Program-made: the position numbers and the translations under genes | Source of the DNA: a bacterium | GTDB taxonomy: Bacteria > Armatimonadota > Zipacnadia > Zipacnadales > Zipacnadaceae | Length of the DNA stretch: 64,000 nucleotides | Direction of reading: 5' to 3' | Assembly: GCA_030615605.1 (NCBI GenBank) | Contig: JAUWYY010000008.1 | Coordinates: 62,001 to 126,000 of the forward strand | In this document: in pieces, positions 18,872-29,047 of the stretch | Numbering within the stretch: position 1 is the stretch's first letter | How the letters are laid out: every line of letters begins with the position of its first letter | Notes under the pieces: generated by a model | The model's input: the letters and a program-made list of their open reading frames with translations, nothing else | Database searches by the model: none | What the model was told of the DNA's origin: nothing

Positions 18872-20054
18872 ATGGCAAACCAGCGTACCATACTCCACGT
18901 GGACATGGATGCGTTCTTTGCGGCCGTCGAGCAGCGCGATAATCCCACCTTACGGGGAAAGCCGGTAGCAGTGGGTGGCTCTGCGGAAAGCCGAGGGGTG
19001 GTTGCAGCGGCTTCCTATGAGGCCCGCCGGTATGGCATTCGTTCGGCCATGCCCACCGCTGAGGCCCAGCAGCGTTGCCCACAATTGATTCTCGTGGCCC
19101 CTGACCACACCAAATATCGTCGGGTCTCCGGGCAGATAATGGCATTACTGGCTGAGTATACGCCGCTGGTCGAGCAAGTGTCAGTAGACGAAGCCTTCCT
19201 GGATGTGACCGGCTCCTTGCGGCTGCATGGCAGTGCCACGCATATCGGCCAGCAGATTCGCCAGCGCATCAGCCAGGACTTTCAGTTGACTGCGTCAGTA
19301 GGTATCGGGTCCAACAAATTTGTGGCTAAGCTTGCTTCCGAGCAGGCCAAGCCCGACGGGCTGCTGGAAATCAAGCTCGGCGAAGTGGCGCAGTCCCCTT
19401 GCTCCGCTGCCAGTTGCTGCCCTGTGGGGAGTGGGAGAGGCGACTGCGGATAAGCTACACCGGCTGGGCTTCGCCAACATCGGTCAGCTCCAGCACTGCG
19501 ATGTTGATGAGCTGGTTGCCCAGTTTGGCAAGCACGGCCGGAGGCTGGCGCAGCTTGCCCGAGGCAAGGACGATAGCCCCATCCAGACCGACCGGGACCG
19601 CAAATCAGTCAGCCACGAACAGACTTTCGCTGAAGATACCAAAGACAGGCAGTTTCTGCGCGCCAAGCTGCTGGAGCTGTCAGAGCAGGTCGGCCACCGA
19701 TTGCGCTCTAGCCAGTTTAAGGGTAGAACTGTGACGCTCAAGCTGCGCTTTTCCGATTTTCATACTATAACCCGCAGTACCACTTTGGCCGAGCCAACCA
19801 ACTCCGACCAGCAGATATACCGAGCAGTCGGCGGCCTGCTGGACACAGTCAACCTGGCCCGGCGCAAGGTCCGACTGGTGGGTGTGGCGGTGAGCAAACT
19901 GGACACGGGTCAGCAGCCCCAGTTGCTTGCCACATCCAACTCCCGCGAGTCAGAGGTTGACAAGGCGATAGACGCGGTTCGGGAGCGTTTTGGGACTGAC
20001 AGCGTGCGGCGCGCACGCCTGGCCGAGGATAATTCGCCCAAGGATAAGCCATAA
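18872..20054 (+). pseudogene. dinB: DNA polymerase IV (Y-family), frameshifted
   Basis: 18872-~19395 encodes 'ILHVDMDAFFAAVEQRDNPTLRGKPVAVGG...'; homology continues in another frame as 'LAPLPVAALWGVGEATADKLHRLGFANIGQL...' to 20054; dropping one C from CCCC 19395-19398 restores one ORF. Confidence 0.85.
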
Positions 20055-20144
20055 TGCTGAGCCACCAGCACGAACTTCCCTTTATCAAGGACGACGCGGT
20101 GGTCAGCAGCGCTGCTCAGCAGATTCAACTTCGGGCGACTCTGA

Positions 20145-20915
20145 CTAGCTTCTGAGCTGCTCGAGGGCGGCGCGGCTGGTCTCGTAGATCATGCCGATAT
20201 CGTAGCTATAGCACATAAAGAGGCCACCGCGCTCCACCCAGTACCGGACACCCTCGACACTCTGCACATGGATGCCCGGCGCTACGTCTTCAGCAGCGGC
20301 GGCCTGGAAAACCTTTTCTACTGACTGAGTAAGCTGAGGATTGTCCGCCTGACCCGGTATTCCCATGCTCACCGACAGGTCAGCCGGCCCCACGAAACAG
20401 GCCTCAATTCCCTCCACTGCGAAGATTTGTTGGCAGTTCTCAACCCCGGCTGCTGTCTCAATCTGGACGGCAATCATCGTCTCCTGGTTGGCCTCAGCCA
20501 GAAGCTCGGGAGTCAGGCCAGTCCCGTAGTCCTCACAGCCCATCATGTAGCCGCGGCCCCGCCCGCCCAGCGGGGGATACTTTGTCCATCTGATAATCTC
20601 ACGGGCCTGCGCGACGCTCTCCACGTTGGGAATGACAAAGCCAGTCGCGCCCAGGTCGAGCAGTTTGCTGAGCATCTGCTGAACGGTCAACGAGATCCGG
20701 AAAAAGACGGGCAGCCCAATCTCGCGGGCACAACGGATCATCATTGCGCAGCCTCGCAAATCCGCTCCGAAGTGCTCACAGTCGACAACGAACCAGTCAT
20801 AGCCGGCGTTCTTAAGTATCTGGGGAACACTCGGTGAGATCATCTCAGCCAGCATTGTCCCGTAGGCAGGCTCACCCCGAGCCATTTTTTCTTTTACTGG
20901 ATTTGCCATAGTCAT
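20145..20915 (-). CDS. HpcH/HpaI aldolase/citrate lyase family protein
   Basis: 'GYDWFVVDCEHFGADL', 'LLDLGATGFVIPNVESVAQAREII', 'CFVGPADLSVSMG'. Confidence 0.85.
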   Translation of the reverse strand: MTMANPVKEKMARGEPAYGTMLAEMISPSVPQILKNAGYDWFVVDCEHFGADLRGCAMMIRCAREIGLPVFFRISLTVQQMLSKLLDLGATGFVIPNVESVAQAREIIRWTKYPPLGGRGRGYMMGCEDYGTGLTPELLAEANQETMIAVQIETAAGVENCQQIFAVEGIEACFVGPADLSVSMGIPGQADNPQLTQSVEKVFQAAAAEDVAPGIHVQSVEGVRYWVERGGLFMCYSYDIGMIYETSRAALEQLRS

Positions 20916-21111
20916 CCCTTCGCGACATCATTGTCTGCTCTCCTATACAATTCAGCGAACACAAGTATCAATCCTTCTCGAGCGGCGCACCTGGGCAATT
21001 GACTACCGCTGATGCAGCCATGACAGGCAGAAACACTGCTCGCAGTTGCCAGCAGCGGCGATTTGTGTTAAAAGTATAGCTGCTGAGCAACTTGGATGGG
21101 AGGAAAAGCTA

Positions 21112-22212
21112 TTGTCTAACATATCTGACCTGGTTCGCGATAGCATAAAGCAGATAACACCATACTCCCCGGGGAAATCATCTCGCGAAGTCAAAGAAGA
21201 GCTGGGCCTGGCTGAAGTTGTCAAGCTGGCTTCCAACGAGAATCCACTGGGGCCGTGCCGCCGGGCAATCGAAGCGATGCAGCAGGCGGCAGCCGAGGTC
21301 TATTTCTATCCCGATCCACTCTGTCGAGATTTGACCGCGGCGCTGGCCGACAAGTGGGATGTTGATCCCGACGGAATTCTGGTGGGCCGCGGCTCGGACG
21401 AGATTATCCATATGATGGGGCTGGCCTTCGTCAATCCCGGCGAGGAGATTATCTACTCCGACCCGCCATTTGCACTCTACCCAATGACAACGGCGATGAT
21501 GGATGGGCGTGCAGTGGTAGTGCCGTGCCGCGATTTCACCCACGACCTGGAGGCAATGGCGGCGGCAATCACCGACAATACCAAGCTGGTCTTCATAAGC
21601 AACCCGTACAATCCGACCGGAACGATCGTCACCGCTGAGCAGGTCGGCGAGTTTATGGAGGCGATTCCCGACCACGTCATTGTGGGCTTTGACGAAGCGT
21701 ACTATGAGTACGTGGACGACCCAGACTATCCCAACTGTCTGGACTATGTCCGCGAGGGACGTAAGGTGGTAGTGCTGCGTACCTTCTCGAAGGCGTATGG
21801 CCTGGCCGGGCTGCGCATCGGCTATGGCATAGCGCCGCCGGAAGTGGCCACGGCACTCAAGCAGGTGCGCGAGCCGTTCAACGTCAGCAACATCGCCCAG
21901 GCGGCGGCGCTGGCCAGCCTGGCCGACCCTGACCAGGTCCAGCGCAGCTTTCAACTCGTCCAGGATGGCAAGCAGTACCTGTACGAGCAATTCGAGCAGA
22001 TGGGGCTGGACTATGTCCCCACGCAGGCCAACTTCATCTTTGTGGACGTGGGGATTGATTCCCGGAAGTGCTTTGATGAGCTGATGCAACGGGGGGTAAC
22101 CGTCCGCACCGGTGACATCTTCGGCCTTCCGACGCACATTCGCGTGACGATAGGGACAATGGAGCAGAACCGCAAGTTCATCGAGGCACTCCGAGACGTA
22201 GTCGCAAACTGA
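21112..22212 (+). CDS. hisC: histidinol-phosphate aminotransferase
   Basis: 'LASNENPLGP', 'YFYPDPLCRDL', 'SNPYNPTGT', 'FSKAYGLAGLRIGYG'; likely TTG start at 21112 after GGGAGGAAAAG. Confidence 0.85.
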   Translation: MSNISDLVRDSIKQITPYSPGKSSREVKEELGLAEVVKLASNENPLGPCRRAIEAMQQAAAEVYFYPDPLCRDLTAALADKWDVDPDGILVGRGSDEIIHMMGLAFVNPGEEIIYSDPPFALYPMTTAMMDGRAVVVPCRDFTHDLEAMAAAITDNTKLVFISNPYNPTGTIVTAEQVGEFMEAIPDHVIVGFDEAYYEYVDDPDYPNCLDYVREGRKVVVLRTFSKAYGLAGLRIGYGIAPPEVATALKQVREPFNVSNIAQAAALASLADPDQVQRSFQLVQDGKQYLYEQFEQMGLDYVPTQANFIFVDVGIDSRKCFDELMQRGVTVRTGDIFGLPTHIRVTIGTMEQNRKFIEALRDVVAN

Positions 22213-22281
22213 ACGAACACAACGTCTTACCCACAGTCAACTCAATTTGACATAGCAAGAGGCACGGAGGATCAAGTATAA

Positions 22282-23301
22282 ATGATCATCGTAATGGGAC
22301 CAGAGGCCACAGAGGAAGACATTCAGCGCGTTTCTGATAAGCTCAAGGAATGGGGTTATGACTCGCATATCTCGCGGGGCGTGGAGCGCACACTCATCGG
22401 CGCGGTCGGTGCCCCCGAAGGCGAAAAGGAGAGCATCGCCGAGCAACTGTCGCGTTTCCCCAACGTGGACCGGGTCGTCCCCATTCTCAAGCCCTACAAG
22501 CTGGTCAGCCGCGAGTCGCAGGCGCAGACGACCCAAGTGAGACTAGGCGAGGTGGAGTTCGGCAGCCGTCAGGTTGGTGTTATCGCCGGCCCCTGTGCAG
22601 TTGAGTCAGAGGAGCAGATTCTGGAGGCGGCCCGCGCGGTGAAGGCCGCCGGAGCCTGCGCGCTGCGCGGTGGGGTCTACAAGCCCCGCACATCGCCGTA
22701 TTCGTTCCAGGGCCTAGGAGAAGAAGGCCTGGAACTGATGGTGGCCGCTCGCGAAGAGACCGGGCTGCCCATTGTCACCGAGGTAATGGACCCCCGCCAG
22801 GTGGAGCTGCTGGCAGAGGCAGATGTGCTCCAGGTCGGTGCCCGCAATATGCAGAACTACGACCTGCTGCGTGCAGTCGGCCAGACCGACAAGCCGGTTC
22901 TGCTTAAGCGAGGCTTTGCGGCGACGGTCCAGGACTGGCTGCGGGCAGCAGAGTATATCGCGGCGGCGGGTAACCTGCGGGTGATAATGTGCGAGCGGGG
23001 CATCCGCAGCTTTGAGACCCAGACCCGTTTTACGCTTGATTTAGGCGGGATGGCGGCGGCCCAGCGCGAGACCCACTTGCCCATAATCGCCGACCCCAGC
23101 CACAGCATGGGCATGCACGAACTGGTCCCGCAGATGGCGCTAGCAGCCATCGCCGCCGGCGCTGACGGCCTGCTGGTGGAGGTGCATCCCCATCCCGATC
23201 AGGCTCTGTCCGATGGCCCCCAGTCGCTGACGCCGGCCAGCTTCCAGCGCCTGATGACCGACCTGCGAGCGGTAGCCCAGGCGATCGGCAAAGAACTGTA
23301 G
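22282..23301 (+). CDS. aroF: 3-deoxy-7-phosphoheptulonate synthase with N-terminal ferredoxin-like regulatory domain
   Basis: 'VIAGPCAVESEEQILEAARAVKAAGACALRGGVYKPRTSPYSFQGLG', 'PIIADPSHSMG'. Confidence 0.92.
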   Translation: MIIVMGPEATEEDIQRVSDKLKEWGYDSHISRGVERTLIGAVGAPEGEKESIAEQLSRFPNVDRVVPILKPYKLVSRESQAQTTQVRLGEVEFGSRQVGVIAGPCAVESEEQILEAARAVKAAGACALRGGVYKPRTSPYSFQGLGEEGLELMVAAREETGLPIVTEVMDPRQVELLAEADVLQVGARNMQNYDLLRAVGQTDKPVLLKRGFAATVQDWLRAAEYIAAAGNLRVIMCERGIRSFETQTRFTLDLGGMAAAQRETHLPIIADPSHSMGMHELVPQMALAAIAAGADGLLVEVHPHPDQALSDGPQSLTPASFQRLMTDLRAVAQAIGKEL

Positions 23302-23318
23302 CCGACTGAGGAGACATT

Positions 23319-24182
23319 GTGAGATACAAACGCACAGCAATAATTGGCATTGGTCTCATCGGCGGGTCGTTCGCACTGGCGGCCAAGCGGGCCGGGATCG
23401 TCGAGACAGTGGTAGGCGTGGCGCGCTCGGATGAGACGCTGCGGGCAGCGCTGGAGGTGAGCGCCGCCGACGAAGTCACCACTGACTCCGCCGAGGCGGT
23501 GCGGGAGGCGGATCTGGTCTACATCGCCGTGCCGGTGGGCGCTACCCGCGGCGTCTTCGAGCAGATCCGTGATTCGTTGGCGCCAGGAGCATTGGTCACC
23601 GACGCCGGCAGCACCAAGCGCGAGGTTATGCAGGCCGCTGCCGAGTTGCTGCCTGACCACGTCACCTTCATCGGCGGCCATCCTATGGCCGGCTCCGAGC
23701 AATCGGGAGTGCGGGCGGCACGGGCTGACCTATTTGAAGAGGCAGTGTACTTCCTAATCCCGACGGATACCACCTCGCAGGAAGACCTGGACAGGATGCA
23801 ACAAGTAGTGCGGGCGCTGGGCGCGATTCCCAGTGTGCAGACGGCACACAATCACGATCGCATTGCTGCCGCCACCAGCCACCTCCCCCATTTGGTCTCG
23901 GCTGCGCTGGCAAGCACAGTCGCCAAACTGGCCGGCGACAACCAAGAAGTGCAGAGCTTTGTCGGCACAGGATTCACCGACACCACGCGCCTGGCTGAGG
24001 GGTCGCCCGAGGTATGGCGCGACATCCTTATGAGCAATGCCGACAATCTAGGAGATAGCGTGGAGGAATTGATTGGCGCATTGCAGACCCTAACAGTCGC
24101 ATTGCGCGAGGCAGACTCCGCTGCGTGCGAGCGGCTGCTAACCGAAGCTCAGCAGGCGCGCTGGAGGCTGACAAACCAGTGA
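23319..24182 (+). CDS. tyrA: prephenate dehydrogenase
   Basis: 'IIGIGLIGGSFALAAKRAG', 'VTDAGSTKREVM', 'FIGGHPMAGSEQSGV'. Confidence 0.9.
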   Translation: MRYKRTAIIGIGLIGGSFALAAKRAGIVETVVGVARSDETLRAALEVSAADEVTTDSAEAVREADLVYIAVPVGATRGVFEQIRDSLAPGALVTDAGSTKREVMQAAAELLPDHVTFIGGHPMAGSEQSGVRAARADLFEEAVYFLIPTDTTSQEDLDRMQQVVRALGAIPSVQTAHNHDRIAAATSHLPHLVSAALASTVAKLAGDNQEVQSFVGTGFTDTTRLAEGSPEVWRDILMSNADNLGDSVEELIGALQTLTVALREADSAACERLLTEAQQARWRLTNQ

Positions 24183-25501
24183 CTGCGCTGCGCATTGTCG
24201 GTCCGGCAACTGCCCTGCGCGGCGAGGTCTCCGTGCCTGGCGACAAATCCATCTCCCACCGGTCAGTAATCCTCGGAGCCCTGGCCAAGGGCAAAACCAA
24301 AATCAGCGGCTTCCTGGCCGCCGCCGACTGCCGCAAAACCGCCCAGTCCCTCGTCGCAATGGGCGTAAAGATTGACAACCTGGGCCAGGACGATATGGTT
24401 GTCCACGGCGTGGGGCTGAGAGGGCTGTGCGACTCCGGCGAAGTGCTGGACCTGGGCAACTCCGGCACTGGTATGCGCCTGTTGATGGGCGTGCTGGCCG
24501 GACAGAATTTCACCACTACGCTCACTGGCGATGAATCGCTGCGCCGCCGGCCTATAGATCGCATTGCCATTCCTCTGGCACAAATGGGTATAAAGGTTAC
24601 CGGCCAGGGAGAGCGCTGCACGCCACCAGTTACCATATATGGCGGCCAGCCGCAGGCAATCACTTACCATACACCGATGGCCAGTGCCCAGGTCAAGTCG
24701 GCAGTGCTGCTGGCCGGGCTATATGCCGACGGCACCACTACGGTGATTGAGCCAGGCCCTTCGCGCGATCACACCGAGCGAATGCTGGCGGCCTTCGGCG
24801 CTGAGATCACACTTGACGAACTGCAGGTCAGCGTGGTTGGCTCGCCTGAGTTGCGCGGGCAGGAGATTGTGGTGCCCGGTGACTTCTCCTCAGCAGCATT
24901 CTTGCTGACTGCCGGTCTGCTTGCGCCCGACTCACAGGTGACCGTGCGTAATGTTCTGCTGAATCCGACGCGCACTGGCCTGTTGGACATCCTGCAGCGG
25001 ATGGGAGCTGAAGTAGAAGTGGCAAATCGTCGGCAGGTCGGCGGGGAAGAGCGGGGCGATATCACCGCCTCCACCAGCGAGCTTGTTGCCACCGAGGTAG
25101 GCGGCGACGAGATACCCCGGACGCTGGATGAGGTGCCGATTTTGGCGCTGCTCGCCACGCAGGCAGAGGGGCAAACCGTCATCCGCGACGCCGCCGAACT
25201 GCGCGTAAAGGAGTCCGACCGGCTGGCAACTACGACTAAGATGCTCCGGGCGTTCGGCGCACAGGTGGAAGAACAGCCGGATGGGCTGGTCATCACCGGA
25301 CCTACCCGGCTGCACGGAGCCACCGTAAACAGCTACGGCGACCATCGCATCGCCATGACGGCAGCGATCGCCGGATTGATTGTAGCAGGTGAGACCGTAG
25401 TGGAAGATACGGCGTGTATTGATACCTCGTTTCCCGGATTCATTGACTTGGTTGGCCGACTGGGTGGCGAAATATCACCGAATGAGGCGCACAATGACTG
25501 A
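24179..25501 (+). CDS. aroA: 3-phosphoshikimate 1-carboxyvinyltransferase
   Basis: 'LRGEVSVPGDKSISHRSVILGALAKG', 'LDLGNSGTGMRLLMG'; GTG start overlaps the tyrA stop (GTGA). Confidence 0.93.
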   Translation: MTALRIVGPATALRGEVSVPGDKSISHRSVILGALAKGKTKISGFLAAADCRKTAQSLVAMGVKIDNLGQDDMVVHGVGLRGLCDSGEVLDLGNSGTGMRLLMGVLAGQNFTTTLTGDESLRRRPIDRIAIPLAQMGIKVTGQGERCTPPVTIYGGQPQAITYHTPMASAQVKSAVLLAGLYADGTTTVIEPGPSRDHTERMLAAFGAEITLDELQVSVVGSPELRGQEIVVPGDFSSAAFLLTAGLLAPDSQVTVRNVLLNPTRTGLLDILQRMGAEVEVANRRQVGGEERGDITASTSELVATEVGGDEIPRTLDEVPILALLATQAEGQTVIRDAAELRVKESDRLATTTKMLRAFGAQVEEQPDGLVITGPTRLHGATVNSYGDHRIAMTAAIAGLIVAGETVVEDTACIDTSFPGFIDLVGRLGGEISPNEAHND

Positions 25502-26213
25502 ATTCCCGCCCAAAATCAAAGGTGTAGTGGCCATTGACGGCCCGGCGGGCTGCGGTAAGAGCACGGTTGCCCAGATGCTGGCCCGGCGGCTGGGCTATGT
25601 TTACGTTGACAGTGGTGCGATGTACCGGGCAGTGGCTTTTTGGGCAAGCCAAGCAGCATTGGACGTGGAGCAGGATACCGAAGAGATTGGCAATCTATCA
25701 GGAGAGCTTAGCTTCGAGTTCCAGCAAGTCGGTGATGAGCAGCACCTGTTCGCGGACGATGAAGACGTCGAAGAGGCGATTCGCAGTGTGGAGGTGAGCA
25801 ATCTTTCGTCGCCGGTCTCAGCCATCCCCCAGGTGCGCGAGCATCTGGTCGCCGCCCAGCGGCAGATGGCCGCTCAGGGCGGCGTGATTATGGAAGGGCG
25901 CGATATCGGAACCGTGGTACTGCCCGATGCAGATCTCAAGGTTTTTCTGACCGCAACAGCTGGCGAGCGAGCGCGTCGCCGCTGGCGGCAGCTCCAGGAG
26001 CAGGGCATTATCGAAGATTACGAGCAGGTCCTGCGCGACCAACTCGAACGGGATAAGCGCGACAGCTCGCGGGCAGTGGCACCGTTGCGCCCAGCCGAAG
26101 ATGCCCGTGAACTGGTTACTGATGAACTGACTATCCAGCAGGTTGTGGACGTACTGGAAAGCTGGCTGCAAGATGCGCTGGCCCGCGGAGGGGACGATGC
26201 ACAAGACGCCTGA
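25494..26213 (+). CDS. cmk: cytidylate kinase
   Basis: 'VAIDGPAGCGKSTVAQMLARRLGYVYVDSGAMYRAVAF', 'IMEGRDIGTVVLPDADLKVFLTA'. Confidence 0.93.
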   Translation: MTEFPPKIKGVVAIDGPAGCGKSTVAQMLARRLGYVYVDSGAMYRAVAFWASQAALDVEQDTEEIGNLSGELSFEFQQVGDEQHLFADDEDVEEAIRSVEVSNLSSPVSAIPQVREHLVAAQRQMAAQGGVIMEGRDIGTVVLPDADLKVFLTATAGERARRRWRQLQEQGIIEDYEQVLRDQLERDKRDSSRAVAPLRPAEDARELVTDELTIQQVVDVLESWLQDALARGGDDAQDA

Positions 26214-26871
26214 GCCAATTCGCTCCTGGACCTGGCCCCATTACCAGGCGTTGCATGTGTTTCTGCGCGCGTTACTGCGGCTGCTGGGCGGCTGGCGGGT
26301 GATGGGACGGGACAATGTGCCGGAGACTGGTGGCGCAGTAATTGCATCTAACCACGTCTCTTATCTCGACCCACCAGCGATCGGCTCAGCCCTACTCAGA
26401 CGCACCTACTCCTTCGCCAAGAAGGAACTCTTTGAGATACCGATCTTCGGCTGGATTATCCGCAAGTGCTACGCCTTCCCCGTGGATCGGGAGATCAGCG
26501 ATATAGCTGCCTTTCGCCATGCTATTAGGCTGCTACAAGCTGGTGAGCTACTGCTCGTCTTTCCCGAGGGGGGGCGCAGCGCCGACGGTGAGCTTGAGCA
26601 AGGCAAGGTTGGAGCAGCTCTGATCGCCTCCCGCGCCGGCGTCCCCATAATCCCCTGCGCGCTGCACGGTACCGACCGGGTCCTGCCGCGCGGAGCCTGG
26701 TATCTGCATCGCGGTACCGTCCAGGTCAGCTTTGGGGAGCCAATCACCTTTGATAAATTCGAGAGTCGCCGCCTGCACAAAGAACAACTCCAGGAAGTTA
26801 CCGACCAGGCAATGGCCAGCATCGCCCGAATGCGACGCGAGCAGGAAGCATTTCTCCAGGCAAAGGCATAA
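26197..26871 (+). CDS. plsC: 1-acyl-sn-glycerol-3-phosphate acyltransferase (PlsC family)
   Basis: 'VIASNHVSYLDPPAIG' (NHxSxxD), 'LVFPEGGRSADGEL'. Confidence 0.85.
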   Translation: MHKTPEPIRSWTWPHYQALHVFLRALLRLLGGWRVMGRDNVPETGGAVIASNHVSYLDPPAIGSALLRRTYSFAKKELFEIPIFGWIIRKCYAFPVDREISDIAAFRHAIRLLQAGELLLVFPEGGRSADGELEQGKVGAALIASRAGVPIIPCALHGTDRVLPRGAWYLHRGTVQVSFGEPITFDKFESRRLHKEQLQEVTDQAMASIARMRREQEAFLQAKA

Positions 26872-26942
26872 GCGGCCTCTGCGGCGAAGATATCCACAGT
26901 AAACACTCCGTATTGTCACAGCGAGATGAGGGGAGAAGTATT

Positions 26943-27455
26943 GTGCTCGAGGCTATTGCTCAGCGCGCCAGCGTCCGTTCGTATAAGCCGGATCCTGTCT
27001 CTGATGAGGAGATCCAGACCATCCTGGAGGCTGCGCTGCATGCTCCGTCGGCCAATAACGCGCGCCCCTGGCACATTGTGGTCGTCCGCGACGAAGCCCG
27101 GCGCCAGCAACTAAGCGGAGTCCACCGGTGGGCCAGCTTTTGCACGCAAAGCCCCGTAGTGCTCATCTTCTGCGCCGAGGAAAGTTGCTCACCGCACTGG
27201 TGGATTGAAGATCTGTCCGCGGCGGTCGAGAATGCACTCATTCAGGCCTCTGCATTGGGACTGGGCACCTGCTGGATTGGCATTCGCGGCGGCGGGCCGG
27301 GCCACGCATTGAGGCCGGAGGAACATGTGCGGAAGGTCTGCGACATTCCTGCCGGCATCCGGGTGTTGGCGCTGGTCACCCTGGGTTATCCCGCCGACAG
27401 CCCCCGTGCGAAGCAGCCGGGCCCGATGGATAATGTGCACGACGAAACTTGGTAA
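26943..27455 (+). CDS. nitroreductase family protein
   Basis: 'LEAIAQRASVRSYKPDPVSDEEIQTILEAALHAPSANNARPWHIVVV'; GTG start with AGGGGAG. Confidence 0.85.
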   Translation: MLEAIAQRASVRSYKPDPVSDEEIQTILEAALHAPSANNARPWHIVVVRDEARRQQLSGVHRWASFCTQSPVVLIFCAEESCSPHWWIEDLSAAVENALIQASALGLGTCWIGIRGGGPGHALRPEEHVRKVCDIPAGIRVLALVTLGYPADSPRAKQPGPMDNVHDETW

Positions 27456-27496
27456 GAAGCCTCTGCTCATATCCAGTTAGCCGGGAGTTAAAGACA

Positions 27497-28897
27497 GTGA
27501 CGGATAGGCGACACTCCGACAACCAATTTCGGCGGGCCCAGCATCCGGAGGATGTGGCAGCAGCGATCCGCGCTGCCGCGCGCAGCCAGGTGCCGGGCGC
27601 GCTGGAGGGACTCATTAGCGGCTATCACCCCATTGATATCGCCTTTGCTATGCGCGAGCTGGAGCCTGACGAGCGGGAGGTCCTGTTCCGGCTGCTCGAT
27701 AGCGTTGAGGCCGGGGTAGTTCTGGAAGAAGTTGACGACGAGATAAGCGTCGACCTGGCCGAGGCCACCGCAGAGGCCGAACTGGCTGAAATCATCGACG
27801 CTATGCCCCCCGATGCCGGTAGTGATATGGTCAGCCAACTTGATGAGCAGACCGCCCACCGTGTCCTGGAGCGCATTCCTGACGAAGAGTCACAGGAGCT
27901 TCGCGAGCTATTGGAATTCGGACCCGAGACCGCCGGCGGCTTGATGACCTCTGAGCTGGTCTACGCGCCCCCTGACATCACTCCCAGCGAGGTCGTTGCC
28001 CACCTGCGCAGCCAGCAGGTGGAGGCGCAGGTGCTCAGCTACATCTATGTGGTGGACGAAGAGAGCCGGCGATTGCTGGGCGTGGTGGATATACCCGAGC
28101 TGGTCACCGCCCCACCTCATAAACCCCTGGCTGAGGCTATGGTCACCGATGTGGTAACGATAAGTCCAGATAGCGATCGAACTGAGGCAGTGCGCCTGGT
28201 GGACAAGTACGATTTGATGGCCTTACCTGTCGTTGACGAGGATCATAGATTGCTGGGTGTCGTAACTGTTGACGACATTATTGACGCGATGCAGGCCGAA
28301 CATACCGAAGATCTCAGTCGCGTGGGTGGCACCAGCGCCGAGGCGCTGGCCACCGGCTCCAGCTTTCGTATTGCCCGGCTGCGTTTACCGTGGCTGATTA
28401 TCTGTCTGGGCGGAACATTTGTCTCGGCAGCAGTTATCCGCCTGTTCACCACCAGCCTGCTGGGACCGCTTATCGCCCTGGCGGCCTTTATCCCTGTCAT
28501 TAGCGCAACGAGTGGCAACAGCGGACTGCAATCATCAACCATCGTCGTGCGCGGGCTGGCTCTGGGTTTGATCGGCCGGGTGGGTCTGTACCGAATGCTG
28601 ATCCGCGAATTGCTCATTGCAGTGCTGGTAGGCCTGGGTTGCGCAGTGCTGGCCGGGCTGGGCGCCGGGCTGCTCACCGGCGAGATGGCCTACGCGCCCC
28701 TGATTGGAATAGCCCTATTCTGCGCAGTTGTTTGGGCTTCGATGGTGGGGGCCGTTATGCCCCTCCTGTTCAACCGCTGGAACATCGACCCCGCCGTGGC
28801 CGCCGGCCCGCTGGTGACCACACTCAATGACAGCTTCGCGCTGCTTATCTACTTCGGACTGAGCCTGCTGCTCGTCAACGCGCTTGGACTGGGGTAG
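27497..28897 (+). CDS. mgtE: magnesium transporter MgtE
   Basis: MgtE N domain plus CBS pair ('LLGVVTVDDIIDAMQAEHTEDLSRVGG') and 'ISATSGNSGLQSSTIVVRGLALG'. Confidence 0.93.
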   Translation: MTDRRHSDNQFRRAQHPEDVAAAIRAAARSQVPGALEGLISGYHPIDIAFAMRELEPDEREVLFRLLDSVEAGVVLEEVDDEISVDLAEATAEAELAEIIDAMPPDAGSDMVSQLDEQTAHRVLERIPDEESQELRELLEFGPETAGGLMTSELVYAPPDITPSEVVAHLRSQQVEAQVLSYIYVVDEESRRLLGVVDIPELVTAPPHKPLAEAMVTDVVTISPDSDRTEAVRLVDKYDLMALPVVDEDHRLLGVVTVDDIIDAMQAEHTEDLSRVGGTSAEALATGSSFRIARLRLPWLIICLGGTFVSAAVIRLFTTSLLGPLIALAAFIPVISATSGNSGLQSSTIVVRGLALGLIGRVGLYRMLIRELLIAVLVGLGCAVLAGLGAGLLTGEMAYAPLIGIALFCAVVWASMVGAVMPLLFNRWNIDPAVAAGPLVTTLNDSFALLIYFGLSLLLVNALGLG

Positions 28898-28988
28898 CCA
28901 GCCAGAAAGCAGTGACGGAGGAATCTGCCGGCGATGAGTGCCTAGATTCCTCTCAGCCCCTTCCTCACTGCGCGAGCGTCACACAAAC

Positions 28989-29018
28989 AAGGCTCTGGTC
29001 TGGCCGGACCGGAGCCTT
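28989..29018. terminator. bidirectional terminator-like hairpin
   Basis: AAGGCTCTGGTC / GACCGGAGCCTT between convergent genes. Confidence 0.6.
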
Positions 29019-29047
29019 TAGATCCGGCTAACTCTCTACCATCGGGT

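Noticed and set aside
21178-22137. 319-aa antisense ORF opposite hisC
   Set aside because: Lies entirely antisense to a well-conserved enzyme gene; GC-rich codon bias produces long antisense frames; no recognisable domain.
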